NCBI RefSeq assembly: GCF_004210375.1
Contig: NC_134835.1
Location: 73,190,447 to 73,254,446, forward strand
Direction: 5' to 3'
Source of the DNA: Tachypleus tridentatus
Lineage: Eukaryota > Arthropoda > Merostomata > Xiphosura > Limulidae
Length of the DNA stretch: 64,000 bases
Positions 22,874-34,640 of the stretch are shown piece by piece. The first letter of the stretch is position 1. Each line of letters opens with the position of its first letter. The notes under the pieces are model-generated. The model was not told the DNA's origin, searched no databases, and saw nothing but the letters and a program-made list of their open reading frames with translations. Both the position numbers and the translations under genes were made by a program.

Positions 22874-23286
22874 AATTTATTTCTCCACATTGATTTAAAA
22901 TTAAATAATTATGTGATGCTTTTGGTTTAAAAAAACACATCCAACTTGATAACAAGTAAGTCTTACATTAGAATGAGTTTGTAGAACTAATGGAATAATC
23001 CATTAACACACGAAGATAATACCTAGTATTTATAAAGTTAGTCCATTCATTTTCTGTGTAATACTCTGCGTGAAGATTTATAAGTTAGGCTATTTAGTTT
23101 GTAACAATATGAAACTTTCTAAAACATTTGGCCATTTTAACCCATAACCAACATTATACATTTTAAATGTTCAATTAAAATAACCATTCTAATATATTTT
23201 ATCATTTTTGTTACTGAGCATTATTAGCAACCATAATTTTCTAGATACTCTTCAAACCAGAATCACGTATTTATACATAAACCCTT
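22874..23286. other. Spacer
   Basis: No gene or repeat recognised. Confidence 0.4.
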
Positions 23287-23438
23287 CCTATAACAACAGA
23301 TAAACATAACATGAGTAAAGTCAATCCTATAACAACAAATACACGTAATCTGAGTAAAACCAATCCAGTAACAACAAATAAACATAATATGAGTAAAATC
23401 CATTCTATAATAACAATAAAACATAATCTGAGTGTTTA
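23287..23438. repeat. 39-bp tandem repeat, four units
   Basis: cctataacaacaaataaaca then taatctgagtaaaatcaat recurs at 23287, 23326, 23365 and 23404 (39-bp steps). A family A SINE starts exactly where it ends. Confidence 0.85.
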
Positions 23439-23671
23439 TTTGTTTTGTTGAATTTCGTACAAAACTACTCTTTTTGTACTAGCCTTCAATAACTTGAATT
23501 TGTAGTGTAAAGAGAAAACACCCAGTTAACACCACCCACTGCCAGCTCTTGGTTTTTCCTTTACCAACGAATAGGAAGCTGACAGTTACATAATAATACA
23601 CAAAAGGCTCAAAGGACGATCACGATTGATGATGGGTTTAGATTCTAAGACCCGCCGATTGCAAGTCGTTA
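23439..23671 (-). repeat. SINE family A, old copy next to tandem repeat
   Basis: Diverged minus copy: gttgaatttcgtacaaaact .. aacaccacccactgccagct .. ttaccaacgaataggaagct .. head remnant near 23640-23671. It abuts the 39-bp array. Confidence 0.78.
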
Positions 23672-23778
23672 AAAAAAAAAAACTTTACAAGACGTTGTTT
23701 ATACACAGATTTAAAACTTCCCTTTTTTTCCAGAGTATTATATTAAATTACGGATCGAACGTGATACCACTTAGTGAT

Positions 23779-24062
23779 GTTTGTTTGTTTGTTTTTGAAT
23801 TTCGCACAAAGCTACACGAGGGCTATCTGTGCTAGCCGTCCCTAATTTAGCAGTGTAAGACTAGAGGGAGGGCAGCTAGTCATCGCCACCCACCGCCAAC
23901 TCTTGTGCTACTCTTTTACCAACGAATAGTGGAATTGACCGTTACATTATAACGCCCTCACGGCTGAAAGGGCGAGCATGTTTGGCGCGACGGGGATGCA
24001 AACCCGCGACCCTCAGATTACGAGTCGCACGCCTTAACATGCTTGGCCATGACGGGCCACCC
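23779..24062 (-). repeat. SINE family A1, full length, TSD
   Basis: Complete minus copy with (GTTT)n tail, gcacaaagctacacgagggc, and head end ggccatgacgggcc. Direct repeat cttagtgat at 23770-23778 and 24063-24071. Confidence 0.94.
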
Positions 24063-24084
24063 CTTAGTGATACAATATCGAACT

Positions 24085-24292
24085 GTAGTTGTAAAAGCCC
24101 TCGGTTCTAATCCGACACATAATGTTTAACACTCCACACTTTCAACTATATGAATGCGTTATAAAAGTAACAGTAACAACAATTCCCACTATTTTGTTAA
24201 GAGTAACTGTACGTAGATAGGCGGCGAATGCTATTCATTAGTTGCACTCCCTCTGGTTATTACCTCTAAATTGTAAATTATTACCTAGCTGC
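24085..24292 (+). repeat. SINE family A/D-like, very old
   Basis: Worn plus copy: cggttctaatccgacacat, tgcgttataaaagtaacagt, caattcccactattttgtta, agagtaactg, ggcggcgaatgctattcat, ttgcactccctctgg, ctaaattg, in family A body order. Confidence 0.5.
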
Positions 24293-24615
24293 TTAGCTCT
24301 TACATAGTGTCAGGTGCATTTTACGTTGGAAACACAGAATGCCAGATTAAATCATGGTTGTTTCGATTATATCCAGTTATAAGTACAAAGATACTTTATA
24401 CTTATTTTGCGTTATGCATTTGTCTTTTCTTCTTCTCTTTAAAAACTTGTAAGCGAAGTTAGAACATGAGAAAGATGGCAATAATATTAACTCAACAATG
24501 TAAATCCGATAACATATGAAATATAACACAAATGCTAAATTGAAAAACATTTGAAGCATCTAAATTTTAGCCTAAAACTCATTGTTTTCATCATTATATA
24601 ATAAAGGTAAACTTT

Positions 24616-24780
24616 TCATTAAAGACGTCGTTTGATGAAGATCTCATTGTTAAAGTGTTTGTTAAGACGTTGTTTACTGAAGATCTCGTTGTTAAAGTGT
24701 TCATTAAGACGTTGTTTAAAAAAGATCTTGTTATTAAAGTGCTCATTAAGACGTTGTTTAATGAAGATCTCATTGTGTCA
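24616..24780. repeat. 42-bp tandem repeat, four units
   Basis: aagacgttgtttaatgaaga then tctcattgttaaagtgttca recurs at 24622, 24664, 24706 and 24748, exactly 42 bp apart. Confidence 0.9.
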
Positions 24781-24819
24781 GTGAGTTTCAGAGTTACTAA
24801 TGGCCTTGCGTATCATATA

Positions 24820-26401
24820 TAGTGTTTCACAAAAGTATTCGCCCTGACAAAATGTCCACATTTCGCTGCCGTCTGGCCTTACAATTATGAAACTTTCAAC
24901 TGGGACTTAATATTTAGAATGTACACAATCTACTCCAAACTGAGAAAACTGAATAAACGCTGATATTATGTAAGTAAATTAGATTTTCAAAAAAGCTAGA
25001 ATATTCTCAATTGCACAAGTATTCAACTACTTTGTTACGACAACCATAAATCAGTTCGGGTGCAAAAGATTACATTGAAAGGTCACAAAATTAGCGTAAT
25101 GGTCTGGGTCTGTGTGTAATCAAAATGGTTTAACTTGACTTCAGGATAAATATATCTGTTCAAGACACAACTCCTATAGTAATATGACAATCCAATCAGG
25201 AAGATTAAGGACATTTCGAAACAAGTCAGGGATAAAGTGATAGAGAAACACAGACCAGAAGAAGATTACAAGAAAAGTCAGTAATTATTCCTTTGAGTAT
25301 TGTGAACTCTATCATCAAGAAGCGTAACGTACTTCATGCCACTCAGTCATTACCGATATCAGATGGCTCTTCCAAACTAAGCAGCAGGGAAAGCAGGAAA
25401 CTGGCTAGGGATGTCACTGCGAAGCCAATAGTGACTTCGAAAGATATGCAAAAGTTCCTTGTTTGAAAGTGGAGTCTGTGTTCATAGGTTGACAATTTCC
25501 CAGTCCCTAAACAAAACTAGCCTGTATATGCGAGTGGCAAGAAAGAATCCATCACTGAAAAAGAATCATCTTCAATCTCGTATGGAGTTTGTGACAAAGT
25601 ATGTAAATGATACTACAGACATATGGAAGAGGGTTTGGTGGTCAGACGAAACAAAAACTGAGTTTTGGTTTAAATCCAAAGTTTCACGTGTGGAACAAGC
25701 TCAATACAGCGCATGATCCAATCAACACCATCCTATCTGTCAAGCATGGTGGTGGCACGGCAGAGTCGTGTTGTGGGGATGACTATGAGTAGCAGGAATT
25801 GAAGCTTGTCAGAATTGAGGGAAAGACGAATGGTGCAATGTACAGGCGAATCCTAGAGGAAACTTTGCTTGGTTATCCAAGAATCTAAAAGTGGATCGAA
25901 AATTTACATTTCAGCAGGACAGTGACCCAAAACATAAGGTTAAAGCCACACTGGAATGGTTTTGAAAAAGAAAGTGAGTGACCTAAAGCGACCCAGTCAC
26001 AGTCCTGTATTGAATTCAACAGAACTGTATTGCGAGACAATCATGAATGCAATCCATCAATGATCTCCAATGAATTTGGCAGAATCAGAGCAATTTTCCC
26101 AGGAATAATAGATAAAATGTACACCATCTTATTGTGAGAAGATGCTAAAGACCTATCCAAAAAGCTTCACAGTAGTAATAGCTGCTCACGGTTCTTCCGC
26201 GAAGTACTGAGCTAGAGGGATGAATACTTCTGCAATTAGGAAATTTCAATTTTATATATTTTCTTTCTAGGTTTTGCTTGCCTTCAACCTCCTCACACAG
26301 GACAATGTTAAGTTTTATCATTAGAATTTTGAATAAAAACAAGATCGTTAAAAAGAATTTTTACATTATTGGTAGAGGTGAATACTTTTGGCAAGGCACT
26401 A
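24820..26401 (+). mobile_element. Second Tc1-like transposon, inactive
   Basis: A 1.58-kb element. The left end tagtgtttcacaaaagtatt and the reversed right end tagtgccttgccaaaagtat form a diverged inverted repeat of about 25-30 bp of the cagtgccttgcaaaagtatt type known from many animal Tc1 elements. TA dinucleotides flank it at 24818-24819 and 26402-26403. Its transposase differs from the 19-kb copy, so it is a separate lineage. Confidence 0.88.
25202..26209 (+). pseudogene. Tc1-like transposase, multiply broken
   Basis: Pieces in order: KDISKQVRDKVIEKHRPEED (first helix-turn-helix side), SIVNSIIKKRN, GSSKLSSRESRKLARDVTAK (second DNA-binding side), WWSDETKTEFWF (first catalytic Asp), ILSVKHGGG, then FQQDSDPKHKVKATLEWF (second catalytic Asp), RPSHSPVLNSTELY (worn SPDLNPIEHLW with the catalytic Glu in place), and an end at AAHGSSAKY plus stop at 26207-26209. 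These lie in different frames with at least four shifts or stops. The length of about 335 codons matches the family, so lesions are mostly small indels. Confidence 0.9.
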
Positions 26402-26770
26402 TATTTCAGTTTCGTAGCTTCAAAGTAAAGGAAACTCCACTTTTATAACACTTAATTATGTATATAATTCTCAGAGAAAGAAAATACGGTTCACAAAGTA
26501 AAAAGATGCCACACATATGGAAATTTCAGAACGTCAATGTTTTTCGCAGAAGCAGTTAATCGAATAAAAGTAGTGATGTGGAACGGTAGGTTGTAATACG
26601 AATTTTGTTTTTGTGTGCTACTAACATTTGAATGCACTTTAAGAGAACATGGAAAAATGAAGTAAAACCTATGTTGTGTTACCTAACACCCTGTCTCTTC
26701 AATAGTGAATCATGTGACTTACGTAATTTTATAAGATCACTAAAGTCTGTTGTGTTGACTCAGTTCCCAA
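26402..26770. other. Spacer before 47-bp satellite
   Basis: No gene or repeat recognised. Confidence 0.4.
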
Positions 26771-27690
26771 AATCACATCTATAACAGTAAGATTCGAATG
26801 GTTAATTTAGTTACTAGCATCACATCTATAAAAGTAAGATTCAAATGATTAATTTAGTTACCAACATCACATCTATAACAGTAAGATCCGAAAGGTTAAT
26901 TTAGTTACCAGCATCACATCTATAACAGTAAGATCCGAATGGTTAATTTAGTTACCAACATCACATCTATAACAGCAAGATCCGAATGGTTAATTTAGTT
27001 ACAAACATCACATCTATAACAGTAAGATCCGAAAGGTTAATTTAGTTACCAGCATCACATCTATAACAGTAAGATCCGAATGGTTAATTTAGTTACTAGC
27101 ATCACATCTATAAAAGTAAGATTCAAATGATTAATTTAGTTACCAACATCACATCTATAACAGTAAGATCCGAATGGTTAATATAGTTACCAGCATCACA
27201 TCTATAACAGTAAGATCCGAACGGTTAATATAGTTACAAACATCACATCTATAACAGTAAGATCCGAATGGTTAATATAGTTACCAGCATCACATCTATA
27301 ACAGTAAGATCCGAACGGTTAATATAGTTACAAACATCACATCTATAACAGTAAGATCCGAATGGTTAATTTAGTTACCAGCATCACATCTATAACAGTA
27401 AGATCCGAATGGTTAATATAGTTACCAGAATCATGTCTATAACAGTAAGATCCGAATGGTTAATTTAGTTACCAACATCACATCTATAACAGTAAGATCC
27501 GAATGGTTAATATAGTTACCAGCATCACATCTATAACAGTAAGATCCGAATGGTTAATTTAGTTACAAACATCACATCTATAACAGTAAGATCCGAAAGG
27601 TTAATTTAGTTACCAGCATCACATCTATAACAGTAAGATCCGAACGGTTAATTTAGTTACCAGCATCATGTCTATAACAATAACGCCTGA
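26771..27690. repeat. 47-bp satellite, 20 units
   Basis: Unit: cacatctataacagtaagat then ccgaatggttaatttagtta ccagcat. Start positions run 26774, 26821, 26868 and on to 27667 in exact 47-bp steps with no indel in 19 complete units. The last unit decays after catgtctataaca. Variants are shared in blocks: units 1-2 match 7-8 (ttactag, then aaaagtaagattcaaatgat), and units 10-13 alternate gaacgg/gaatgg. This indicates multi-unit duplication within the array. Confidence 0.97.
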
Positions 27691-28955
27691 AGCTATGAAA
27701 AGAACATTGCGCATGTGCTAAAGATACTGTTGGTTTTATCCATTTTTACTAAACAATTCTAAATGGTGAATGTCTAAACTTTTGCTCTGATTATAGAACT
27801 AACAATAGCTTTAGTCCACGTTTCAAACTTGGCATGATGAGTACTTGATAACTGCTACTGTGATATAAATCATGTGTATTTCTATAGACTGTTGAATCAA
27901 GTTATTTGCTACATAAAAATAAAGTTTATCATATTTTAAGTACCTCAATTTAAGATCCGGTGTCATTCTAATAAATATATTTTCAGAAGCAACAGGCAAC
28001 AGGTTAGACTTTTGATTATTCTATTACTGAAAGGCATTCTCTTTCTATGTGTTAAGAAGTGTACAAGGGGTATATATATCACATATTAAACGATTATTGT
28101 ATTTTCAAATATATTGAATTAATAACACTGAATGCGTGATTAAACTGAATATGTGATGCTTGATTTAACAGATAATGTGGCGGTCACGCATGAGAGGTTT
28201 AGAGACATTGAAAAGGTTTCATTGTGCTGTAAACTTTACCTTATTGTGTTTCTATAAGTGCTCTCTACTTTTCAAAAGCATCCAAACAAAATTCTAACCG
28301 TAAAATAAAAATCACTTACCTACAAAGCGTTATTTAAACACACCAACTGGAGGACATCGTTAAATTAAAATATGATTTACTTCATTAAAGGACATTAAAC
28401 GTATGGTTGAAACAGATTTTAGGCAAAAAGAAAATCATGTGAGCAAAATTCGTTTGTCTGAATCAGCAGAAAAATACAGCTGATCAGCGGAATAATAACG
28501 ACAAGTGAATAGTGTCATTAAATTGTAATATGTCAATATGAATCCCTTCAAATCAAATGTAGGATAAAATGGCATGTTTGGTTTGAGATTCATTTCTCAT
28601 ATACGTACACATATATATATATATATATGTATATAATACAATTCTATTGAAGCCATTTTGAGAATGATCTGATGGAAGACAACAATAAAATGAAATGTCT
28701 CATATCGATCCAGACACGATGGAACAAAACAACAAATCAAATATAGTTTGACATTACAAACCCACAAGTCAACTTAAATAAAATGTGAACAATACTCGAG
28801 GTAGAATATTTCTAATGCGAATAATAACTTTAATTTAGTGTCTACACTTAGAACATAGTAAGTGAAAATAAAGTTTAAGATTAACACAACTTTATACTCC
28901 CTCTAGTATTCTTCAGGAATACAGTTTTAAATGAAACTACACAGAAGTATGAGTG
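27691..28955. other. Spacer with (TA)n
   Basis: AT-rich, with a TA microsatellite at about 28611-28635. No coding or element signal recognised. Confidence 0.5.
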
Positions 28956-29074
28956 GGTGTGTTTCTGTCATAGAAAAGCCACATCGGGCTATTTGCTGTG
29001 TTCACTGAGTGGAATCGAACCCTTGATTTTAGGGTTGTAAATCCAAAGACTTACAACTGTATCACCGGGAGACC
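28956..29074 (-). repeat. SINE family B copy
   Basis: Minus copy: cataggaaaagccacatcgg-type tail, ctgagtggaatcgaaccctt B-box side, gggttgtaaatcc loop, ending in accgggag. Confidence 0.85.
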
Positions 29075-29460
29075 GGAGGTGTGTGAAAAGTGAACGGAGT
29101 ATATTTAACCTCAGCCGAAGATCACTGTGTGGAATTCAAATGACAACAGTTCTTATATAATTTTGAAATAATAGTCTTTAACAGGAGTTTGTCAGGCATG
29201 GATACTAAGTAGTTCACTATACGCCGTTTAGGGACTGTTCACATATACAGACGGAATAGAAACATAAATATACCATGTCATGATGCACTGCCAGAAAACT
29301 TGGCATAAAGCCAACATCCGTCAATATTCTTCTGACATTTGCTTATTATTACGTCATCTTTTTACTTCTCTCTCTCATTATTTGGCTGTACGCCACTTTT
29401 TTTTTTTACGACGTGGTGTCCACAGTACCTACAATAAAATATATTTTATCGTATCTTTTT
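29075..29460. other. Spacer
   Basis: Nothing recognised. The 74-codon frame at 29280-29504 runs into the 196-bp duplication and is not called. Confidence 0.4.
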
Positions 29461-29853
29461 TTTCAACGAGAAGGGAAAGAAATATTTCAGATGACGAAAT
29501 GTAATATCTCGCTATCAGCTTTTTTATATAGTACAAATAACAAAACTAACAAAAGGGTAACAAGGAAATAGAACTTCACATAAAATTTACTCGGACATAT
29601 CGATAAACAGTGCATTTTAACTGTAATGAAATGTTCACAAAAATATTAAATAATTTTTTCAACGAGAAGGGAAAGAAATATTTCAGATGACGAAATGTAA
29701 TATCTCGCTATCAGCTTTTTTATATAGTACAAATAACAAAACTGACAAAAGGGTAACAAGGAAATAGAACTTCACATAAAATTTACTCGGACATATCGAT
29801 AAACAGTGCATTTTAACTGTAATGAAATGTTCACAAAAATATTAAATAATTTT
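29461..29853. repeat. 196-bp tandem duplication, near identical
   Basis: tttcaacgagaagggaaaga at 29461 recurs at 29657. The two 196-bp units differ by eye at one site (aaaactaac versus aaaactgac), so the duplication is recent. Confidence 0.95.
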
Positions 29854-29927
29854 AATATCAAAAGGAAGCAGTTCACAGTTTAATTGAATAAAGATGGTAT
29901 GAGATGTTATTAAAAAATAGGCATGAT

Positions 29928-30203
29928 GTTTTGTTTGTTTGTTTTTGAATTTCGCGCAAAGCTACATGAGGACTATCTGCGCTAGCCGTCCCTAATTTAG
30001 CAGCGTAATATTAGAGGGAAGGCAGCTTGTCATCACCACCCAACTCTTGGGCTACTCTTTTACTAATGAATAGTGGGATTAACCGTCACATTATAACACC
30101 TCCACGGCTGAAAGGGCGATCATGTTTGGTGCGAGCGGGATTCGAACCCGCGGACCTCCGATTACGAGTCGAATGCCTTAACACACTTGCCCATGCTGGA
30201 CCC
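29928..30203 (-). repeat. SINE family A copy, TSD
   Basis: Full-length minus copy (gaatttcgcgcaaagctaca to gcccatgctggacc). Direct repeat gcatgat at 29921-29927 and 30204-30210. Confidence 0.92.
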
Positions 30204-30477
30204 GCATGATTTTTATTTTACCAGAAACAATGACAATAAATGCAATTTGTTTAACTCTTATTAATTATTTAAAAGAAAATAATACCCAATAATAAACATG
30301 TGCTACACAATTAAGAAGAAATGCACAATTATCACAATCATACTTTCATGAATCACAAAAACATAAAAAGTATAATATAGGAACGATTTTCTAACACAAT
30401 TTCGTGTCCTTTGAAACACGAGCTGTGACATCCTGGGTGACCTGTTTCATACCTAAATGTTTAATTTTCTGAATACA

Positions 30478-30640
30478 AGAGCTGGAACATTGTTCTTATG
30501 AAGTTCGATCAACTTATAGTCTCTTAAGAAACACGGGAGTTGGAACATTGTTTTCTCGATCAACTTACAGTCTCCTCGGAGAAATGGGAGCTGGAACACT
30601 GTTCTTATAAAGTTCGATTAACTTACAGTTTCGTTTATCG
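30478..30640. repeat. Short decayed tandem repeat, ~51-58 bp
   Basis: Three units carry gagctggaacattgttctta and gttcgatcaacttacagtct, with anchors at 30483, 30541 and 30592. Confidence 0.7.
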
Positions 30641-31344
30641 AAGTTGTGGCGCCTAATGAGATCAACTGACGTGTAAAATGCCAAGCCTTTTACCAACATT
30701 AGTTTGTTTGGTGAAATATTTCTTTTATCAAAATATAACTGTTATACTAATATTAACTTCATTAGAGCTAAAACATTTTATTCTAAAACTTCTCTGTTGG
30801 TCGACCTTGAGTATAACGACTGGGATGTTAAGCCCAGCCAGTTGTATGAGGTCTGTTTAGGTTCCAATTAGAGTTGTTGTTGTTGTTTCTCACAGGGGAC
30901 TCATTCTAGTGCTAGTTTAATAGTATAGCTATTACGAAGGAGACGCCAATAAAGGCTAAACTGGTTGTGAGAGCCAAATACTTGGATAAACTTTCTTAAC
31001 GATATCCAATGAGCAGCTTTGTTCATCAGGGACTTCGATATAGTTTGGGTTAAAAAGTTGTCGGTTAATATTTTATGTTAAAATTTCCGTGCGCACACAG
31101 CTCGAATACAAGGTATAGAAAAGTTACAACACTTGATGGGAAAATATATTATTCATATATTGACGAAAAAACACGCATTATGTGTATCAGCGTAGAACAG
31201 GGTCATTGTAAAGTTAAATTAAATCAACCCTGGAGATATATGTGAATGAAGATTCTAGTACAATAAGCAAAGTACTAAATTCTACGTTAACAAGTTTGGA
31301 ATAAATTTATGAATTTAACTCAATGTAAAAGTAGATAACATTGT
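30641..31344. other. Spacer
   Basis: No repeat or gene recognised. A 60-codon frame at 30678-30860 has no support. Confidence 0.4.
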
Positions 31345-31810
31345 TGTGTTCTTGTTTTAACTATCACATACGTAACTTGTTTCCCAAGTTGCATTCTTGT
31401 TTTAACTATCATAGTACCGAGATGTTTTCTTGTGTTGAATCTTGCTTTAACTATCACATTACCGACTTGTTTCCTTGTGTTTCATTCTTGTTTTAATACT
31501 CATAGTACTGAGATGTTTTATTGTGTTGTATCTTGCTTTAACTATCACATTACCGACTTGTTTCCTTGTGTTTCATTCTTGTTTTAATACTCATAGTACT
31601 GAGATATTTTATTGTGTTGTATCTTGTTTTAACTATCCCGTCACCGACTTGTTTCCTTGTGTTGCTTTCTTGGTTTAACAGTCGTATTACCGACGTATTT
31701 CTCTGTGTTTCGTTTTTATATTAATCACCATATAACCAACTTCTTTCTTTATGTTGCCTCCTTCTTTTTACTGTCATGTTAGCAAGTTATTTCCTTGTGT
31801 TATTTTATTA
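31345..31810. repeat. 45/46-bp minisatellite with 91-bp dimer
   Basis: cttg(t/c)tttaa anchors at 31351, 31396, 31441, 31487, 31532, 31578, 31623 and 31669, alternating 45 and 46 bp in the middle. Units alternate catagtactgagatgtttta and cacattaccgacttgtttcc, so the repeating block is a 91-bp dimer. The hydrophobic 67-codon frame at 31475-31678 is a by-product. Confidence 0.88.
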
Positions 31811-32335
31811 CAACCTTTATATTACAGACCTGATTCATTCTGTTTATTGCGGTAGGAAATCAGTTTTGAATGTTCAGGTTATTGCCACAGCTAAATAATG
31901 TAACAAGCGACGTATGCAAAGCACACTACCGGCGTGCAAAGTACGACTTTTCGAAAATTTAATACTAACAAATTAAATGGTGAACCGTTTTAACTACATA
32001 ACTACAAGTGCTGCAAAAACAATGCAATGTATTGAATTAAAACAATCATGTTTTAACTAAGTAAACAAGTGGTAGGCCATGGCCTAATTGTGCTTACCGC
32101 TTTATACGACCATACATTTTTGTTATTTTCTGCGGAGTTCTATCATTGGTGCTTGCTTCTTTTAACTATCGTATTAACGGTTTGGTTTCTAGTGTCTGAT
32201 ACCCGCGTGCCTTATGAAGGGCGTCCTAAAATGAATATAATAAAAAGAAAGATTAATAACTGTTTTATTATTTGAGTTAGCAAAACATATTCTGAACCCT
32301 AGTAAGTTTAACTGAAGTTAACTGTTTTTGTTATT
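31811..32335. other. Spacer
   Basis: No element recognised. The 68-codon frame at 32069-32275 has no family support. Confidence 0.4.
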
Positions 32336-32429
32336 ATTTATGAATCTGTTTTATTTCAGAACTGACCCTGTTTCCAAGTAAAGTTACAACTACTGAAGAG
32401 TTTACACCTTTCAACATTTATCTTTAGAG

Positions 32430-32729
32430 CGTTTTGAAAACAAAAATCTACAGAACGAATCAAGGAATATTGAGGAATTGAAACTTCGTATCCATAATGC
32501 TTTGTTATCCATCCTTACAGCTGTGTTGGAAAATGTCCTTTCAAAATTTGAAAGCAGCATTAGATTGGTTATGGTTAATAATGGAAGACGTTTAAAAGCT
32601 TATTAATTAAATAAAATAAAACTTACAATCCTTTACAAGATTTTACTTTATTTTTAATTTGATTGTTATATCAAATTAAACAAATGTTATTGAAATTTCT
32701 TTTTTGTATATTTATTTTGGGACACCCTG
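32430..32729 (+). mobile_element. Tc1/mariner-type element, 3' end only
   Basis: The right end gggacaccctg stops at 32729 against a TA (32730-32731). Reversed, it reads cagggtgtccc, a terminal repeat common in IS630/Tc1/mariner elements. No matching left repeat was found upstream, so the copy is 5' truncated. It carries the transposase C-terminus described separately. Confidence 0.75.
32435..32606 (+). pseudogene. Transposase C-terminus, third Tc1/mariner family
   Basis: The frame reads RNIEELKLRIHNALLSILTA, then VLENVLSKFESSIRLVMVNN and GRRLKAY before a stop. This is the usual C-terminal helix pattern of Tc1/mariner transposases (IEELK-RI-NA-- I----LENV---F--R----NG). A KIYRTNQ-like stretch just upstream is in another frame, so there is a frameshift near 32455. 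The catalytic domain is absent. Confidence 0.75.
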
Positions 32730-32731
32730 TA

Positions 32732-33365
32732 TGTTACATCTTGTTGAGTAGCTTTTACAATGTTCAATACAAAGAAATGAGTAAATTGTTGGTTGGCCCT
32801 TTTTCTATGTAAAATCCACACGGTGTCTAATATTAATTAGTGGATTAATTACAATATTGAAAGTGTGTAAACTTTATTGTGATTTATATGTTGTCAGAAA
32901 CTCTTTCAACAATAAATATGGTTTCAAAAGCAAATTGTTGCATAATCAGATCATAAACGTGTTTAAAAAGTTGATGAAACCCTGATGTCACAGTAATTCT
33001 AGGGTTAACTATAATTTTAAGATTCGAGTATCTTTAAATGGTTAATATTAAATTAATAAATTTTACTGTAAGACCACAACTTTTTTTACTGTTTTAAAAG
33101 TCTGAATCACGTAAAATATTTTTCAGGTAAGTGACACTAATATAACAGTTATCAGATTATCAGTGAATATAGCCCGCTACTGAATGTTTAATTATTCATT
33201 AATAATGGTTTTCTTTCAAATACGCCATATAAACTACAGGGGCAAAACTTTTTGGGTTGTTTTTTGTTCACTAACCAAATATCCTTTGAGTTCACCGAAG
33301 AGAGAAAGAGTTACTTGTTTGTTTCAGAATATTCAAATAAAGCCACCAAAAACATTGTCTCTATC
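32732..33365. other. Spacer
   Basis: Nothing recognised. The 63-codon frame at 33184-33375 ends in the SINE remnant. Confidence 0.4.
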
Positions 33366-33552
33366 TTTCAACTAATAGATTAGAGGAAAAGCAGATGATC
33401 GAAAGCACTACCCAACAACTCTTGTTGGACTGAACAATGAGATTCGATCAACCTTTTTTTGCAACACACCCTCATAATTCCAAAATGTGAAGTGAGCTTT
33501 TCAGCAAATGGGCTGGTAATCTGAACTCAATAACCATTAGGTCACAACCAAT
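33366..33552 (-). repeat. SINE family A, very old copy
   Basis: Worn minus copy: tagattagaggaaaagcaga, cactacccaacaactcttg, a head-end trace (tggtaatctgaactcaataa, then ccattaggtcac). Confidence 0.5.
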
Positions 33553-34032
33553 CTGGATTGAGAAACAAACTAATATTGCCTCAAAGTAAAAAATGTTCAG
33601 CTCAATCGCAATATCTTTATAAATCTCAACGCATAATAACTCAGCAATCTATATTATTTCTAACAACACATAACTGAACTATTGATTAAATAATAATTTC
33701 AAAGTTTGGCACAAATTAATTAATTCTTATAAACTGCTTTATTTGTATAATTGTTTGAAGTATAAATTTTTAAGGTACTTAGCTATTGGTGTTTATTTGA
33801 TGATTATATTTTATAAAATAAATATTGAAATTGTTAGAAATGTTCAGAATTGGTTTCATTAGACTTTTAAACGACTAACAAAATTCATAAATCTCATTAA
33901 CCAAACTGAACATAGTTATGCGAACCATTTTGAAAAGGTTTTCCAACCTTAGATAGGATTGATATTTAAATATTTAACCTCAAAATGTTCAGAACTCAGT
34001 GCTTTTCAAAATGTTTAAAGTAGATTCATGTA
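33553..34032. other. Spacer
   Basis: AT-rich; nothing recognised. Confidence 0.4.
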
Positions 34033-34141
34033 TTTGTTCATTGTTAAGCACAAAGCTATTATCTATATTGTGCTATCCACTGGTATCGAAACATGATTTT
34101 TAGTGTTATAAGCCTTTACACTTACCGCTGAGCCGTTGGAG
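34033..34141 (-). repeat. SINE family C copy, diverged
   Basis: tgttcattgttaagcacaaa .. ttgtgctatccactggtatcg .. agtgttataagcc .. taccgctgagccgttgga: family C reversed. Confidence 0.72.
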
Positions 34142-34547
34142 GCAAACTTATTTATCCACTGTTAACAGTGTTACCAACTAGAAAGAAAAGGAAAAAAGCT
34201 CTCTTCTTCAAGAACCTTGAATATCAAGCATAAGGCATTAACATTTATATTCTACAATGTTCCCTGTTTCTTTACTAAATCTTCGTAACACTGGCAAAGA
34301 ACTTTTCGTTTAATCTGTTTCGTCAATATTGTATTGAAAACCTATCAAATGATGACACCACATTACGTACACTGAGCACTTGTAGTAAGACTGGAATAAA
34401 TGACCGTAGATCGTTAAAAAGTAACTATATATATATGTGTGTGTGTATAATTTGTTTTGTAAGACTGAGTGGCTTTTGAGATAAACATAATGTGAGAGTC
34501 GTCATGTTTAAATCAAGCAACTCGTATGTAATTAAAATTAAAATAAA

Positions 34548-34640
34548 GTCCTCCTCTGGGACAGCGATAAGCCTTTGGACTTACAACGCTAACATACCCT
34601 CGGTGGACATAGCGGATAGCCTGCTGTAAAAAAAAATAAA
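34548..34640 (+). repeat. SINE family B, diverged
   Basis: cctcctctgggacagcgata, ggacttacaacgctaac, ccctcggtggacatagcgga, tagcctgctg then an A-rich end. Part of the B-box is deleted. Confidence 0.72.

Noticed and set aside
26771..27690. CRISPR-like array
   Set aside because: The 47-bp units are contiguous with no unique spacers, and the genome is eukaryotic. It is a satellite.
31475..31678. Small hydrophobic protein
   Set aside because: It is a translation of the 45/46-bp minisatellite.
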